Assembly: GCA_019637555.1 (NCBI GenBank)
Contig: JAHBVK010000037.1
Coordinates: forward strand, 1-64,000
DNA length: 64,000 bases
DNA from: Anaerolineae bacterium
GTDB lineage: Bacteria; Chloroflexota; Anaerolineae; Aggregatilineales; UBA2796
Direction: 5' to 3'
Shown here one piece after another: positions 45,174-52,945 of the stretch. The notes beneath the pieces are model-generated. The model searched no databases. It had not been told where the DNA came from and saw nothing but the letters and a program-made list of their open reading frames with translations. The position numbers and the translations under genes are program-made. Each line of letters begins with the position of its first letter. Position 1 is the first letter of the stretch.

Positions 45174-45308
45174 ATGTATGAGCAAGAAGAACGCTACGTC
45201 GGTGATAACACGAACTTGATAACGCTTCAGGCGTTGCTGGTTTCCATCATCATCCTCGTGCCCATGGCGGTATCAACCCTTAAGGTCATCGTCAGCGTCT
45301 TCCAATGA
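45174..45308 (+). CDS. 44-aa single-TM peptide upstream of the archaellin
   Basis: The ATG at 45174 (AAGGGAAG upstream) gives a polar head MYEQEERYVGDNTN and one hydrophobic helix (about residues 17-42, LQALLVSIIILVPMAV...). An earlier in-frame ATG (45090) would add 28 mostly basic residues. It resembles small Flp-like pilins in size, but lacks a clear prepilin cleavage Gly. Position directly before the archaellin suggests a part in filament assembly or control. No family recognised. Confidence 0.5.
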   Translation: MYEQEERYVGDNTNLITLQALLVSIIILVPMAVSTLKVIVSVFQ

Positions 45309-45360
45309 CGACTAGTGCTCCGCAAGCACAAAAGGCACTAGGCACCAGTTAAGGAGGAGG

Positions 45361-45432
45361 ATGGCGATAACAAGACGCTTACAGTCGCACTCGCATCTGG
45401 ATACTGCTTCACAATCCGGGGAAGTTGGCTGA
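45361..45432 (+). CDS. Possible 23-codon leader reading frame
   Basis: ATG preceded by a very strong AAGGAGGAGG, though the spacing is short; it encodes 23 residues (MAITRRLQSH...) and stops at 45430-45432, about 90 bases before the archaellin. Upstream, CTAGTGC/GCACTAG (45312-45341) can form a hairpin that competes with GTGCT/AGCAC. A translated leader controlling archaellin expression is possible; it could also be chance. Confidence 0.3.
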   Translation: MAITRRLQSHSHLDTASQSGEVG

Positions 45433-45524
45433 AACAAACGGCAGATTTCCAAAACAACAAACCATAGTCATTCAACGTGATAAGTTCATCCAAGACATCA
45501 ACACAACCAGGAGTCAATTCAACA

Positions 45525-46100
45525 ATGTTCAAGTTCAAGACGTTCAACCGCAATGAAAAGGGTCAGGCTGCTCTCGAGACCGCCATCCTCTTGATCGCTT
45601 TCGTAGTGGTCGCCTCGGTATTCGCCTTCGCCATTCTGTCGGCGGGTTCTTCCTCCACTGAAAAAGGTCAGCAGGCTATCTATGCTGGACTAGAAGGCGT
45701 GCAGTCGTCGATGGAGCCTAAGGGTGCAATCGTCGCCAATGGTACAGTCGGCACCAAGGTCGACGACATTCTCGTGACGGTTTCTGTGACCGCCAGTGGT
45801 AATGCGGTTGACCTGACCGACCCCTCTGCGAGCAAGAACGTCGTCGTAATCAACTACCGCGATAACACGCAAACCAAGTCCGATCTGTCGTGGACGGTCG
45901 CTTGGATCGGCAAGAACGATGGCGACAACCTGTTGGAAGCTGGCGAACTGGCTGAAATCAAGGTGAGTCTGAGTGGTCTAACCACGCCGCTGGCTGCCTC
46001 CACCAACTTCACGCTGGAAGTCAAGCCCCCGACCGGTGCAGTGTTGAACATCAACCGCACGACCCCTGCCAAGATTGAAAAGGTAATGGAACTGCGCTAA
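45525..46100 (+). CDS. arlB: Archaellin (archaeal-type flagellin)
   Basis: 191 aa from the ATG at 45525 (AGGAG upstream). The leader MFKFKTFNRNEKG has a class III signal: cleavage after Gly13 leaves mature QAALETAILLIAF... with Glu at +5 and a ~20-residue hydrophobic helix, as in archaellins and type IV pilins. The C-terminal domain is beta-rich (VDDILVTVSVTASGNAVDLTD, ...LVEAGELAEIKV-like, PPTGAVLNINR) with an ELAEI/PPTGA pattern that I associate with archaellins. Followed by two hairpin terminators and then the rest of the arl genes, it is the presumed filament subunit, processed by the peptidase at 53677. Confidence 0.88.
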   Translation: MFKFKTFNRNEKGQAALETAILLIAFVVVASVFAFAILSAGSSSTEKGQQAIYAGLEGVQSSMEPKGAIVANGTVGTKVDDILVTVSVTASGNAVDLTDPSASKNVVVINYRDNTQTKSDLSWTVAWIGKNDGDNLLEAGELAEIKVSLSGLTTPLAASTNFTLEVKPPTGAVLNINRTTPAKIEKVMELR

Positions 46101-46125
46101 GCGCGACCTTAAGTGTAGCGTCACA

Positions 46126-46152
46126 GGTAGCGGTGGAACTTCTACCGCTACC
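46126..46152 (+). terminator. Hairpin 1 after the archaellin
   Basis: A perfect 9-bp stem GGTAGCGGT/ACCGCTACC with a 9-base loop lies 25 bases after the stop codon. The following tail is only moderately T-rich, so it may be an attenuator or 3' stabiliser. Confidence 0.65.
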
Positions 46153-46222
46153 ACTTCGTTAAAAACCACATGTTCTCCAGATGAGCACGGCCACGCTCAC
46201 CAATATTCATCTCGGTCTTATC

Positions 46223-46240
46223 ACTCCGTTTCGGAGTTTT
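46223..46240 (+). terminator. Small hairpin with T tail
   Basis: ACTCCG-TTT-CGGAGT followed by TTT: a compact stem-loop immediately before the main terminator. Confidence 0.5.
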
Positions 46241-46244
46241 AGAC

Positions 46245-46294
46245 AAGGATGTCCTACCCGACTGGCCGTGCCGGGTAGGATGTCCTTTTTTTTT
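46245..46294 (+). terminator. Strong rho-independent terminator after the archaellin
   Basis: A 16-bp stem (AAGGATGTCCTACCCG with CGGGTAGGATGTCCTT, all paired counting two G-T pairs), an 11-base loop, and a run of about nine T. It should end most archaellin transcripts, giving high filament-subunit and low motor-protein expression. Confidence 0.93.
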
Positions 46295-46379
46295 AAGGCA
46301 AAGAATTGGCATCAGATTAGTCAGTGCAAATAGGTCTACATATCCTGACTGCTAAAGCCTAAGCCGGAGCGCGAACATT

Positions 46380-47375
46380 ATGACTACAGAAGAACGCTTA
46401 CAACTGCTGGAACAAGAAATGCAGTTGCTCAAAAACCAGATACAGGCAGTGCTGCTGGATATTCAGGACCAATTGCTGACCAACGCCTATCCTAGTTTAC
46501 GGACGAGCGGCGGTCCAAGCTTGACTCAGGAAATCTCCATCCATACGGGTGGCGCACCGACGCCCATTCGCTCATTCGGGGTCAATGCCAACGAACTTAC
46601 TTACGACCCCGATATTGCGCAGAATAGTAAGCTGCTGGAATGGCAAAAGCAGCGTGCCGAGCAACCGGGTGAACAGCTCTCAGCACAGCTCCCGGCAGGG
46701 CTAGCACTGGAGCCATCGTCGAGAAGAGTTTCCAAGATGGATGAGAGTGACCAGCTCGAAGCGCCAGCGACATCTGAACTGGCGCTATCTGTGCGCTCGA
46801 ACAATAAGCGGGCGACCAACAACCACAAGGTCGTCGAACCTGAACCAGATGAGTTTGAGGATGAGAACGACGCTAGCGACGACTATGAAGAGAAGCTGAC
46901 CAAGGTCCGCCATCTCAATTGGCACACACTGGAAAGCTGGGTCAATAAGCGCTTGCAAAAACTGGGTCCGGCTCGCACACGAACACTGATCCGCCAGTAC
47001 ACCGCACGGGGTCGCTTCACCTCTGGCATTCAGAGCGCCCTGTTGGAATTGGTTGATGATTGGGCTGCCGATGATGAACCAGATACGGAGCCAGACCAAC
47101 CAACCCGGACGAAACCACCGATCATTACGATACAAGCTGACACGGATGAAGAGGATTTATTACCGCAGGAAGCCGAGATCATATCCGCTTTACAGCGCCT
47201 TGACCTCGGGCAGCCGCCAGCATCCATTGTCGTTGATGTCCCTTCCAAAACCCCGGCAAATCAGAAGATCCTAGATGCTGACGACGATAGACGCGACGTT
47301 GTGGTGAAACTCATCGATGGTTTGCATGGAATGAAGAAAGCTACAAAGCCAACCCGCAGGAGCCACAATGGATAA
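46380..47375 (+). CDS. Archaellum motor-ring protein ArlCDE-like
   Basis: 331 aa. The N-terminal ~35 residues form a coiled coil (ERLQLLEQEMQLLKNQIQAVLLDIQ); a long acidic, low-complexity middle follows. Residues about 175-232 match the FlaD/FlaE domain pattern (LNWHTLESWVNKRLQKLGPARTRTLIRQYTARGRFTSGIQSALLELVDDW). In archaea this domain sits in the cytoplasmic ring around ArlI/ArlH and receives the chemotaxis signal through CheF. No membrane segment is present. The gene overlaps arlG by 8 bases. Assignment rests on this domain and on gene order. Confidence 0.82.
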   Translation: MTTEERLQLLEQEMQLLKNQIQAVLLDIQDQLLTNAYPSLRTSGGPSLTQEISIHTGGAPTPIRSFGVNANELTYDPDIAQNSKLLEWQKQRAEQPGEQLSAQLPAGLALEPSSRRVSKMDESDQLEAPATSELALSVRSNNKRATNNHKVVEPEPDEFEDENDASDDYEEKLTKVRHLNWHTLESWVNKRLQKLGPARTRTLIRQYTARGRFTSGIQSALLELVDDWAADDEPDTEPDQPTRTKPPIITIQADTDEEDLLPQEAEIISALQRLDLGQPPASIVVDVPSKTPANQKILDADDDRRDVVVKLIDGLHGMKKATKPTRRSHNG

Positions 47376-47880
47376 GATCATCACCACCGTTATGTTAATT
47401 GTCATCAGCATGATGATGGCACTATCGCTGTTCAATACGGCGTATCCTGCCGTCATTGAAGGTGCTGATGCGATCTCCAACATGGTCAGCCGTTCGGAAG
47501 ACCGTCTGCGCACCGAGATTGTGATCATTCACACTGCTGGCGAGTTAGATAGTAACGGCGTTTGGCAAGACACCAACGACGATAACGATTTTAATGCCTT
47601 CCTGTGGGTTAAGAATACTGGTTCTACCACGTTAAATGTGATTGCGCAGACTGACCTGTTTTTCGGACCTGAGACCGATTTTGGTCGCATCCCCAATCAG
47701 GCAACGGCTGGCGGCATCTATCCCTATTGGACAGGCGATGTCGAAGGTGGCGGCTCGTGGGTTCCCGGCGCTACCTTGCGGATCACGATTCACTACACAC
47801 TGCCGCTAAGCAGCGGACGCTATTTCGCCAGAGTGACCTTACCGAACGCCGTGAGCGCGTCTATTGTGCTAGGGCTGTGA
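47368..47880 (+). CDS. arlG: Archaellum stator protein ArlG-like
   Basis: 170 aa: an N-terminal TM helix (about 4-24, IITTVMLIVISMMMALSLF), a short linker, TEIVIIHTAGEL, and an Ig-like beta domain ending in a hydrophobic strand (SASIVLGL). This is the layout of archaeal ArlG, which forms a filament outside the membrane and is capped by ArlF. It is coupled to arlCDE by an 8-base overlap and to the next gene by 3 bases. ArlF and ArlG are alike; I call this one ArlG because the next gene carries the wall-binding-type extension. Confidence 0.8.
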   Translation: MDKIITTVMLIVISMMMALSLFNTAYPAVIEGADAISNMVSRSEDRLRTEIVIIHTAGELDSNGVWQDTNDDNDFNAFLWVKNTGSTTLNVIAQTDLFFGPETDFGRIPNQATAGGIYPYWTGDVEGGGSWVPGATLRITIHYTLPLSSGRYFARVTLPNAVSASIVLGL

Positions 47881-47883
47881 ACG

Positions 47884-49026
47884 ATGGAAACAGTGATCAC
47901 CAGCCTAGTCACGCTCTTTCTGTCGCTCTTTGCGGTGATGACTCTAGTCACCGCATCGCTCAGCGCACAGGATGCGATGGGCACGGCGTGGCGGCAGGCG
48001 ATGGATCGGCAAAACGATCAATCCCGCACACTGCTGCAACCAGTTACTGCTGATATCACCGACTCCGGAACAGTTGCCCGGCTGTTGGTGCGTAACACCG
48101 GTGCGAACTCGCTGTCCGATATGGCGCAGTGGGATGTAATCGTCACTTATTATGATGCCGCCATACCCGCGCAGTACCACATTGAGCGCCTCCATTTCTC
48201 TCCCACTGACGCTAACTTTGTCGCTGGAGATTGGCTGGTTGCCGGAATATACCAGCCTGATTTCGAGACACCGGAAGTATTTGGGATCGACATCCTCGAC
48301 ACCGGAGAGACGATTGATCTGTGGCTGAAGTTGAGTAACGCCGTCGGCGCACATCAATCGCTGCGTGCTTCTGTAGCCACCAGTGCTGGTGTAAATGTGC
48401 AACTTGATGCCATGCGTCTACCCCCACAATTGATCAACAATTTCGGTCTGACTCTACCTATGGGTGGCAGCGCCGATATAACTAGTGACGACCTGCAAGC
48501 GGTAGATGCTGACGACGATCCTGCCTCCTTGATCTATCAGGTCACCACCGCGCCCGCACACGGCACGCTCAGTTTGGGAGCAACGTTCACGCAGGCGGAA
48601 ATAGACGCGGGGTTGTTGAAATACACGAATACAGGTTCGGTGAACGACAGCTTCGACTTCACCATCACTGATGGCAAAGATCTCATCGGTCCATTCGTGT
48701 TCACACTTACGGTCAGCGCAGCACCCACAATGACCATAAACAATGGGCTAGCGATCCTCAGCGGCGGCATGGGTGTTATCGACACCGCGCTGCTATCTAC
48801 CGCAGACGCCGATGATACTGATGCCGACTTGGTGTACACCGTTACGGTAGCGCCCAAGCAGGGCATCCTCTCGCTCGGCGAAAGCTTCACGCAAGCGGAT
48901 CTGGCTGCCGGGCTGCTCACTTATCAGCATACAGCGGCTGGTAACGATGTTTTTACCTTCACTATCAGTGATGGCGAAACCACCATCGGACCTTACGCCT
49001 TCCATATTACGGTTCCAGAGGAGTAG
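47884..49026 (+). CDS. arlF: ArlF-like stator protein fused to two CSPG/cadherin-like repeats
   Basis: 380 aa. Residues 1-180 look like ArlF: an N-terminal TM (about 5-27), then a beta domain with RLLVRNTGANSLSDMAQWDVIVTYYD and an ETIDLWLKLSNA strand. Residues about 181-280 and 281-380 are two tandem repeats with ITSDDLQAVDADD or LLSTADADD, APAHGTLSLG or APKQGILSLG, FTQAEIDAGLLKY or FTQADLAAGLLTY, and FTITDG or FTISDG, the pattern of CSPG/cadherin-like adhesion repeats. Archaeal ArlF, usually 150-200 aa, binds the S-layer. Here the added repeats could reach a bacterial wall or S-layer instead. The fusion is unusual. Confidence 0.82.
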   Translation: METVITSLVTLFLSLFAVMTLVTASLSAQDAMGTAWRQAMDRQNDQSRTLLQPVTADITDSGTVARLLVRNTGANSLSDMAQWDVIVTYYDAAIPAQYHIERLHFSPTDANFVAGDWLVAGIYQPDFETPEVFGIDILDTGETIDLWLKLSNAVGAHQSLRASVATSAGVNVQLDAMRLPPQLINNFGLTLPMGGSADITSDDLQAVDADDDPASLIYQVTTAPAHGTLSLGATFTQAEIDAGLLKYTNTGSVNDSFDFTITDGKDLIGPFVFTLTVSAAPTMTINNGLAILSGGMGVIDTALLSTADADDTDADLVYTVTVAPKQGILSLGESFTQADLAAGLLTYQHTAAGNDVFTFTISDGETTIGPYAFHITVPEE

Positions 49027-49033
49027 TGCCATC

Positions 49034-49762
49034 ATGACATCAACTACGTCTGGATCGCCCTTTAGGACTGTGATCTCGACCAAAAACACGGAATTGGATG
49101 CACGACTCGGCGGCGGTGTGCCCATTGGCTCACTGACCCTGATCGAAGGAACGTCCGGTTCCGGCAAATCCGTGTTGTCCCAGCAAATTATCTGGGGCGC
49201 TCTGATGGATGGTTTCATCGTCTCGCTGTTCACAACCGAAAACACGGTCAAGAGTCTGATGCGCCAGATGGAAAGCATTGATCTCGATGTGCGTGACTAT
49301 CTACTACTCTCGCGCTTCAAGGCATTCTCGATTGAGCTATCGCAGTTGGGCGAACGCGCGCCGCAGGCATTGTCGCAAAGTATGCATACCGAATGTAACC
49401 GCCCGCGCCTTGCGCCGAATGTCCTCGTGATTGATTCATTTACCTCCGGACTCACGGACGGTAAGAACCGAGCCGGGATTATCAGCTTCTTCGAGGAATG
49501 TAAACGGCTGTGCGCCAAAGACATTTCCATTTTCGTCACCGTTCACAGTCGTGCCGTCGATGAAGAACTGCTCGACTTGCTGCGCTCTATGAGTGACGCC
49601 AACGTGAAACTGCGTTCCGAGCAGGATGGGCAGCGCTTAGTGAAAGTATTGGAAGTCGGCAAGATACGCGGCGCTGCCAGCACTACGGGGGCGATCGTCG
49701 GCTTCGACGTTGAGCCGGGATGGGGCATGCGCGTCATTCCGATCAGTAAGGCAAGGGGTTAA
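49034..49762 (+). CDS. arlH: Archaellum ATP-binding protein ArlH (KaiC/RecA-like)
   Basis: 242 aa from the ATG at 49034 (AGAGGAG upstream, 7 bases after arlF). KaiC-fold: ELDARLGGGVPIGSLTLIEG leads into Walker A GTSGSGKS (39-46), and Walker B is NVLVIDS. ArlH forms a ring above ArlI and is thought to act as a regulatory ATP-binding switch in assembly and rotation. C-terminal VEPGWGMRVIPISKARG is similar to archaeal ArlH endings. Its presence is one of the strongest arguments against a plain type IV pilus. Confidence 0.9.
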   Translation: MTSTTSGSPFRTVISTKNTELDARLGGGVPIGSLTLIEGTSGSGKSVLSQQIIWGALMDGFIVSLFTTENTVKSLMRQMESIDLDVRDYLLLSRFKAFSIELSQLGERAPQALSQSMHTECNRPRLAPNVLVIDSFTSGLTDGKNRAGIISFFEECKRLCAKDISIFVTVHSRAVDEELLDLLRSMSDANVKLRSEQDGQRLVKVLEVGKIRGAASTTGAIVGFDVEPGWGMRVIPISKARG

Positions 49763-49781
49763 GCGGTAACGCGGAATTACT

Positions 49782-51473
49782 ATGGCTCAGACCGTACTTC
49801 CTTTTCCAGTGGATACCAAACCACAGCTAGACTTAGCGACCTTTGTAGCGAGCTTGCCCGCCGGGTTAAAAGAAGCCGCCGAACAATCGCAATTTCTGGC
49901 GGAATATCTGTTGTATGTGCCCGTTGCAAAGGTCGGCTTTCCTGCCTATCACGCTAAGCCGTCGCGGGCGCTGGCGGATGGACCACGCAACCTGATTTAT
50001 CCCATCAAGGATGGGTTGTTCGTTCACATCTACCCGGATGAATCGGGGGCGCGAGATTATTACATTCCCATTGAGCCAACTACCGTTGCCCCGATTGATC
50101 ATCTGGTAGTCGAAGTGGAATCGCGTCTGGTCGTGTGGGCGGAAGAACTGGGCAGTCTGGACGATAAAGAAGCCAAAAAAGCACTGCTGCTAAAACTGCT
50201 TGATGAAATTTGCACGACGGATCGGCAAACGACTCTGAGCAGTCGAAACAAGCCATCGCGCATCGTCGTTACCCACGCAGAGCTGGAAGCAATTCGCTAT
50301 CGTGTGCTGCGCGATAAAGTAGGCTTGGGCGTCTTGCAGCCACTGCTGCTCGACAATTTCATCGAAGACATCAGTTGCAGTGGTGTAGGTCCCATATTCA
50401 TCGAGCACAAGATCTTCCGCAGCGTACAGTCCTCGATTGTTTTCCCCACACATGAGGATGTGGATGAGTTCGCCGTGTGGTTGGGCGAATGGATCAAGAG
50501 TCCGGTCACAGTGCGTAATCCGCTGGTCGACGCTGTGCTGCCAGATGGTTCCCGTATCAATATCGTTTACGGTGCCGATATTTCCAAACGCGGTAGCAAC
50601 TTCACCATCCGTAAGTTTTCCGGTACGCCTACCAGCGTGCTGGAATTGGTCGAGTTCGGCAGCCTCGATTACACGATGGCAGCGTATCTTTCGATGATGC
50701 TGTCCACAGGCATGAATGTCTTCGTGGTGGGCGCTACAGCCTCCGGTAAGACAACACTGCTAAACGCCATTAATGCCTTCATCAAACCTGATGCCAAGAT
50801 CGTTACGATTGAGGACACTCCGGAAGTTCACGTGCCCCACAAGAATTGGGTACAGGAAGTCACCCGTCCCGGCACTGCCGAGAAAAAAGGTGCCGAGGTT
50901 GGCATGTTCGAGCTGCTGAGAGCCGCGCTGCGTCAGCGCCCTGACCTGATCATCGTGGGTGAAATCCGCAGTATCGAGGCGGTAGTCGCGTTTCAGGCGA
51001 TGCAGACAGGTCACGGCGTCATGTCCACCTTTCACGCTGCTTCAGTGGAAAAGCTGATCCAGCGTTTGACGGGTGACCCGATCAATATTCCCAAGACCTA
51101 TATTGACAACCTGAATCTGGTGATCATTCAGTCCGCGGTGCGTCTTGCTAACGGAAAGGCAGCTCGCCGCGTGTTAAGCGTCAATGAGATCATTGGCTAC
51201 GACCCCATCTCAAACAGTTTTTCATTTCTGGAAGCATTTCGCTGGAACCCGGCAAAAGATGTCTTTGAATTTCCGGGTTACATGAACAGTTATCTGTTAG
51301 AGCAAATCGTCGCCATGAAGCGCGGCATCCCACCGCATCGTCGCAAAGAAGTCTACGACGAAGTAAAACGCCGCGCCAGAATTTTCGAGAAACTACACAA
51401 AGAACAGGGAGTGAGAGAATTCGATGAATTCTTCCGAGTCATCAGCGAAGCCCAACGACAAAAACTCCTTTAA
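49782..51473 (+). CDS. arlI: Archaellum motor ATPase ArlI (secretion ATPase)
   Basis: 563 aa of the GspE/TadA/ArlI ATPase superfamily. N-terminal domain to about 280 includes LQPLLLDNFIEDISCSGVGPIFIEH. Walker A GATASGKTT is at about 316-324, the Asp box TIEDTPEVHVPHKNW follows, Walker B is LIIVGEIRS, and the His box is GHGVMSTFHAAS. DPINIPKTYIDNLNLVIIQ is a stretch close to archaeal ArlI. It powers both filament assembly and rotation. It overlaps arlJ by 50 bases. PilB/TadA reading is excluded by the neighbours ArlH and ArlJ. Confidence 0.93.
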   Translation: MAQTVLPFPVDTKPQLDLATFVASLPAGLKEAAEQSQFLAEYLLYVPVAKVGFPAYHAKPSRALADGPRNLIYPIKDGLFVHIYPDESGARDYYIPIEPTTVAPIDHLVVEVESRLVVWAEELGSLDDKEAKKALLLKLLDEICTTDRQTTLSSRNKPSRIVVTHAELEAIRYRVLRDKVGLGVLQPLLLDNFIEDISCSGVGPIFIEHKIFRSVQSSIVFPTHEDVDEFAVWLGEWIKSPVTVRNPLVDAVLPDGSRINIVYGADISKRGSNFTIRKFSGTPTSVLELVEFGSLDYTMAAYLSMMLSTGMNVFVVGATASGKTTLLNAINAFIKPDAKIVTIEDTPEVHVPHKNWVQEVTRPGTAEKKGAEVGMFELLRAALRQRPDLIIVGEIRSIEAVVAFQAMQTGHGVMSTFHAASVEKLIQRLTGDPINIPKTYIDNLNLVIIQSAVRLANGKAARRVLSVNEIIGYDPISNSFSFLEAFRWNPAKDVFEFPGYMNSYLLEQIVAMKRGIPPHRRKEVYDEVKRRARIFEKLHKEQGVREFDEFFRVISEAQRQKLL

Positions 51474-52917
51474 GCCGATTTCGGCATTTCACCTGTACTA
51501 CCAGCTTACCTATATGGCAGCGATGGCATCGGCAGGCTTGAGTCGCAGTCGTACCTTTCTGGTGGCAGCCGAGGCGAAGTCGCCCGTTGCCACCTACTTT
51601 GCGGCTATCAATACGCTGGTCACAGAGTTTCGTTACGACTATCCCGAGGCATGCCGCATCGTCGGCAACAAGGCGAAATCGGATAACGTAAAAAGCTTCC
51701 TACTTCGTCTTTCCGACGCGCTGCGCTCCGGTGAACCGCTGGCGGAATTTCTGACCCGCGAAGCTGAAATTCAAGGGCAAGATTACCAGAACGACTACGA
51801 GCGCAATCTGGAAGGTCTCAAGCAGTGGTCGAATGCGTTCTCCTCGATCCTGATGTCAGTGGCGCTGATCATCATCATTCAGATGGTTTCCGGCATGATT
51901 TACTCTACGGAAGCCGGAACGATGGGCGGCATGGTCGTCGCTGGCATTGCTATGAGCGGTTTTGGCGCGTTCGTCATTTATCGTTCCGCCCCGCGCGAGG
52001 TCATGACCGGACGTGCCATAGATGGTTCTCCCGAACAACGTCAGGCGCTGCGATTGATGCGTTTGCTACTCCCCATCGGCGTGATGGCGGGAATGGTCCT
52101 GCGGGTAATCGGGCTGGACTTCAGCTTCGTGCTGATGATCGTTGCTGCCATGCTGCTGCCCATTGGTATCGTCAGCATCCGCAGCGACAAAAAGGTGATC
52201 AAAAAGGATGTGGAGTTCAGCACCTTTCTGCGATCAGCAGGCGGTATGGCGACTTCTAGCGGTACTACCGTCAAGCAGGCGCTTACGCGCATCGACCTGA
52301 CTTCGTTCCCCGTACTGGAAGGCGATATTGACCGCCTGAGTAAGCGGTTGCAAGCCCGTGTTGAGCCAGAAATATGCTGGCGTCTTTTCGGTACGGAAAG
52401 TGGCAGCCGTTTAATCAATGAAGTTGTCGATATTTTCTACGGCGCGATCAAAATGGGCGGCGATCCGGAAAAAGTTGGCTATGTATGCTCGCTATTCGTA
52501 GCGCGTACTACCGCGCTGCGCTCCAAACGACGCCTGACTGCCAGCACCTTCGCTGGATTAGCCACCGTGATGGAAACAGTCGCCGCGGGATTGCTCGTGT
52601 TCGTGCTGTCGATCATCAACAGTTTCGCCATCATGGTGGAAAAAGTGATGCCCAAGAACACAGACGCCCTCTCCAGCGCGCCGCAAATGAGTCTGAGTAT
52701 GGGGCAGTTTTCGCCGTCCGATCTTCAGTTCCTGCAATTCGTCACCATCCTGATGGTGCTCTCCATCATCGCAGTGGGAGCAGCCGCGATCCTGGCGTGT
52801 ACAGGCGGCTTGAAGCTGAAGTACTTCTTCTATCTGTCTCTCGGGCTGTTCATTGCGGGCGTTAGCATGTTGATAGTGCCGCCGATGGTTGCCAGCTTGT
52901 TGAAAGTGAACGCCTGA
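51424..52917 (+). CDS. arlJ: Archaellum platform membrane protein ArlJ
   Basis: 497 aa polytopic protein. ISAFHLYYQLTYMAAMASAG near the N-terminus and the later STFLRSAGGMATSSGTTVKQAL belong to the cytoplasmic T2SSF-like loops; hydrophobic helices occur at about 135-185, 215-255 and three more at the C-terminus. ArlJ is the sole membrane platform of the archaellum and interacts with ArlI. The start overlaps arlI by 50 bases, but conserved sequence begins within the first 20 residues and GGGAGTGAGAG precedes the ATG, so the overlap looks real. Confidence 0.9.
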   Translation: MNSSESSAKPNDKNSFKPISAFHLYYQLTYMAAMASAGLSRSRTFLVAAEAKSPVATYFAAINTLVTEFRYDYPEACRIVGNKAKSDNVKSFLLRLSDALRSGEPLAEFLTREAEIQGQDYQNDYERNLEGLKQWSNAFSSILMSVALIIIIQMVSGMIYSTEAGTMGGMVVAGIAMSGFGAFVIYRSAPREVMTGRAIDGSPEQRQALRLMRLLLPIGVMAGMVLRVIGLDFSFVLMIVAAMLLPIGIVSIRSDKKVIKKDVEFSTFLRSAGGMATSSGTTVKQALTRIDLTSFPVLEGDIDRLSKRLQARVEPEICWRLFGTESGSRLINEVVDIFYGAIKMGGDPEKVGYVCSLFVARTTALRSKRRLTASTFAGLATVMETVAAGLLVFVLSIINSFAIMVEKVMPKNTDALSSAPQMSLSMGQFSPSDLQFLQFVTILMVLSIIAVGAAAILACTGGLKLKYFFYLSLGLFIAGVSMLIVPPMVASLLKVNA

Positions 52918-52945
52918 CGGCGAGGATAAGTAAGGAAACGACGCC

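Noticed and set aside
45309-46379. Riboswitch (for example c-di-GMP) controlling the archaellin
   Set aside because: I looked for conserved riboswitch cores in the leader and found only simple hairpins and terminators.
49782-52917. Reading arlI/arlJ as Tad or type IV pilus genes
   Set aside because: PilN/PilO-like neighbours made this worth considering, but the KaiC-fold ArlH, the FlaD/E domain, the two ArlF/G-like proteins and the single platform protein fit an archaellum, and no PilC, PilT, TadB/C or secretin is present.
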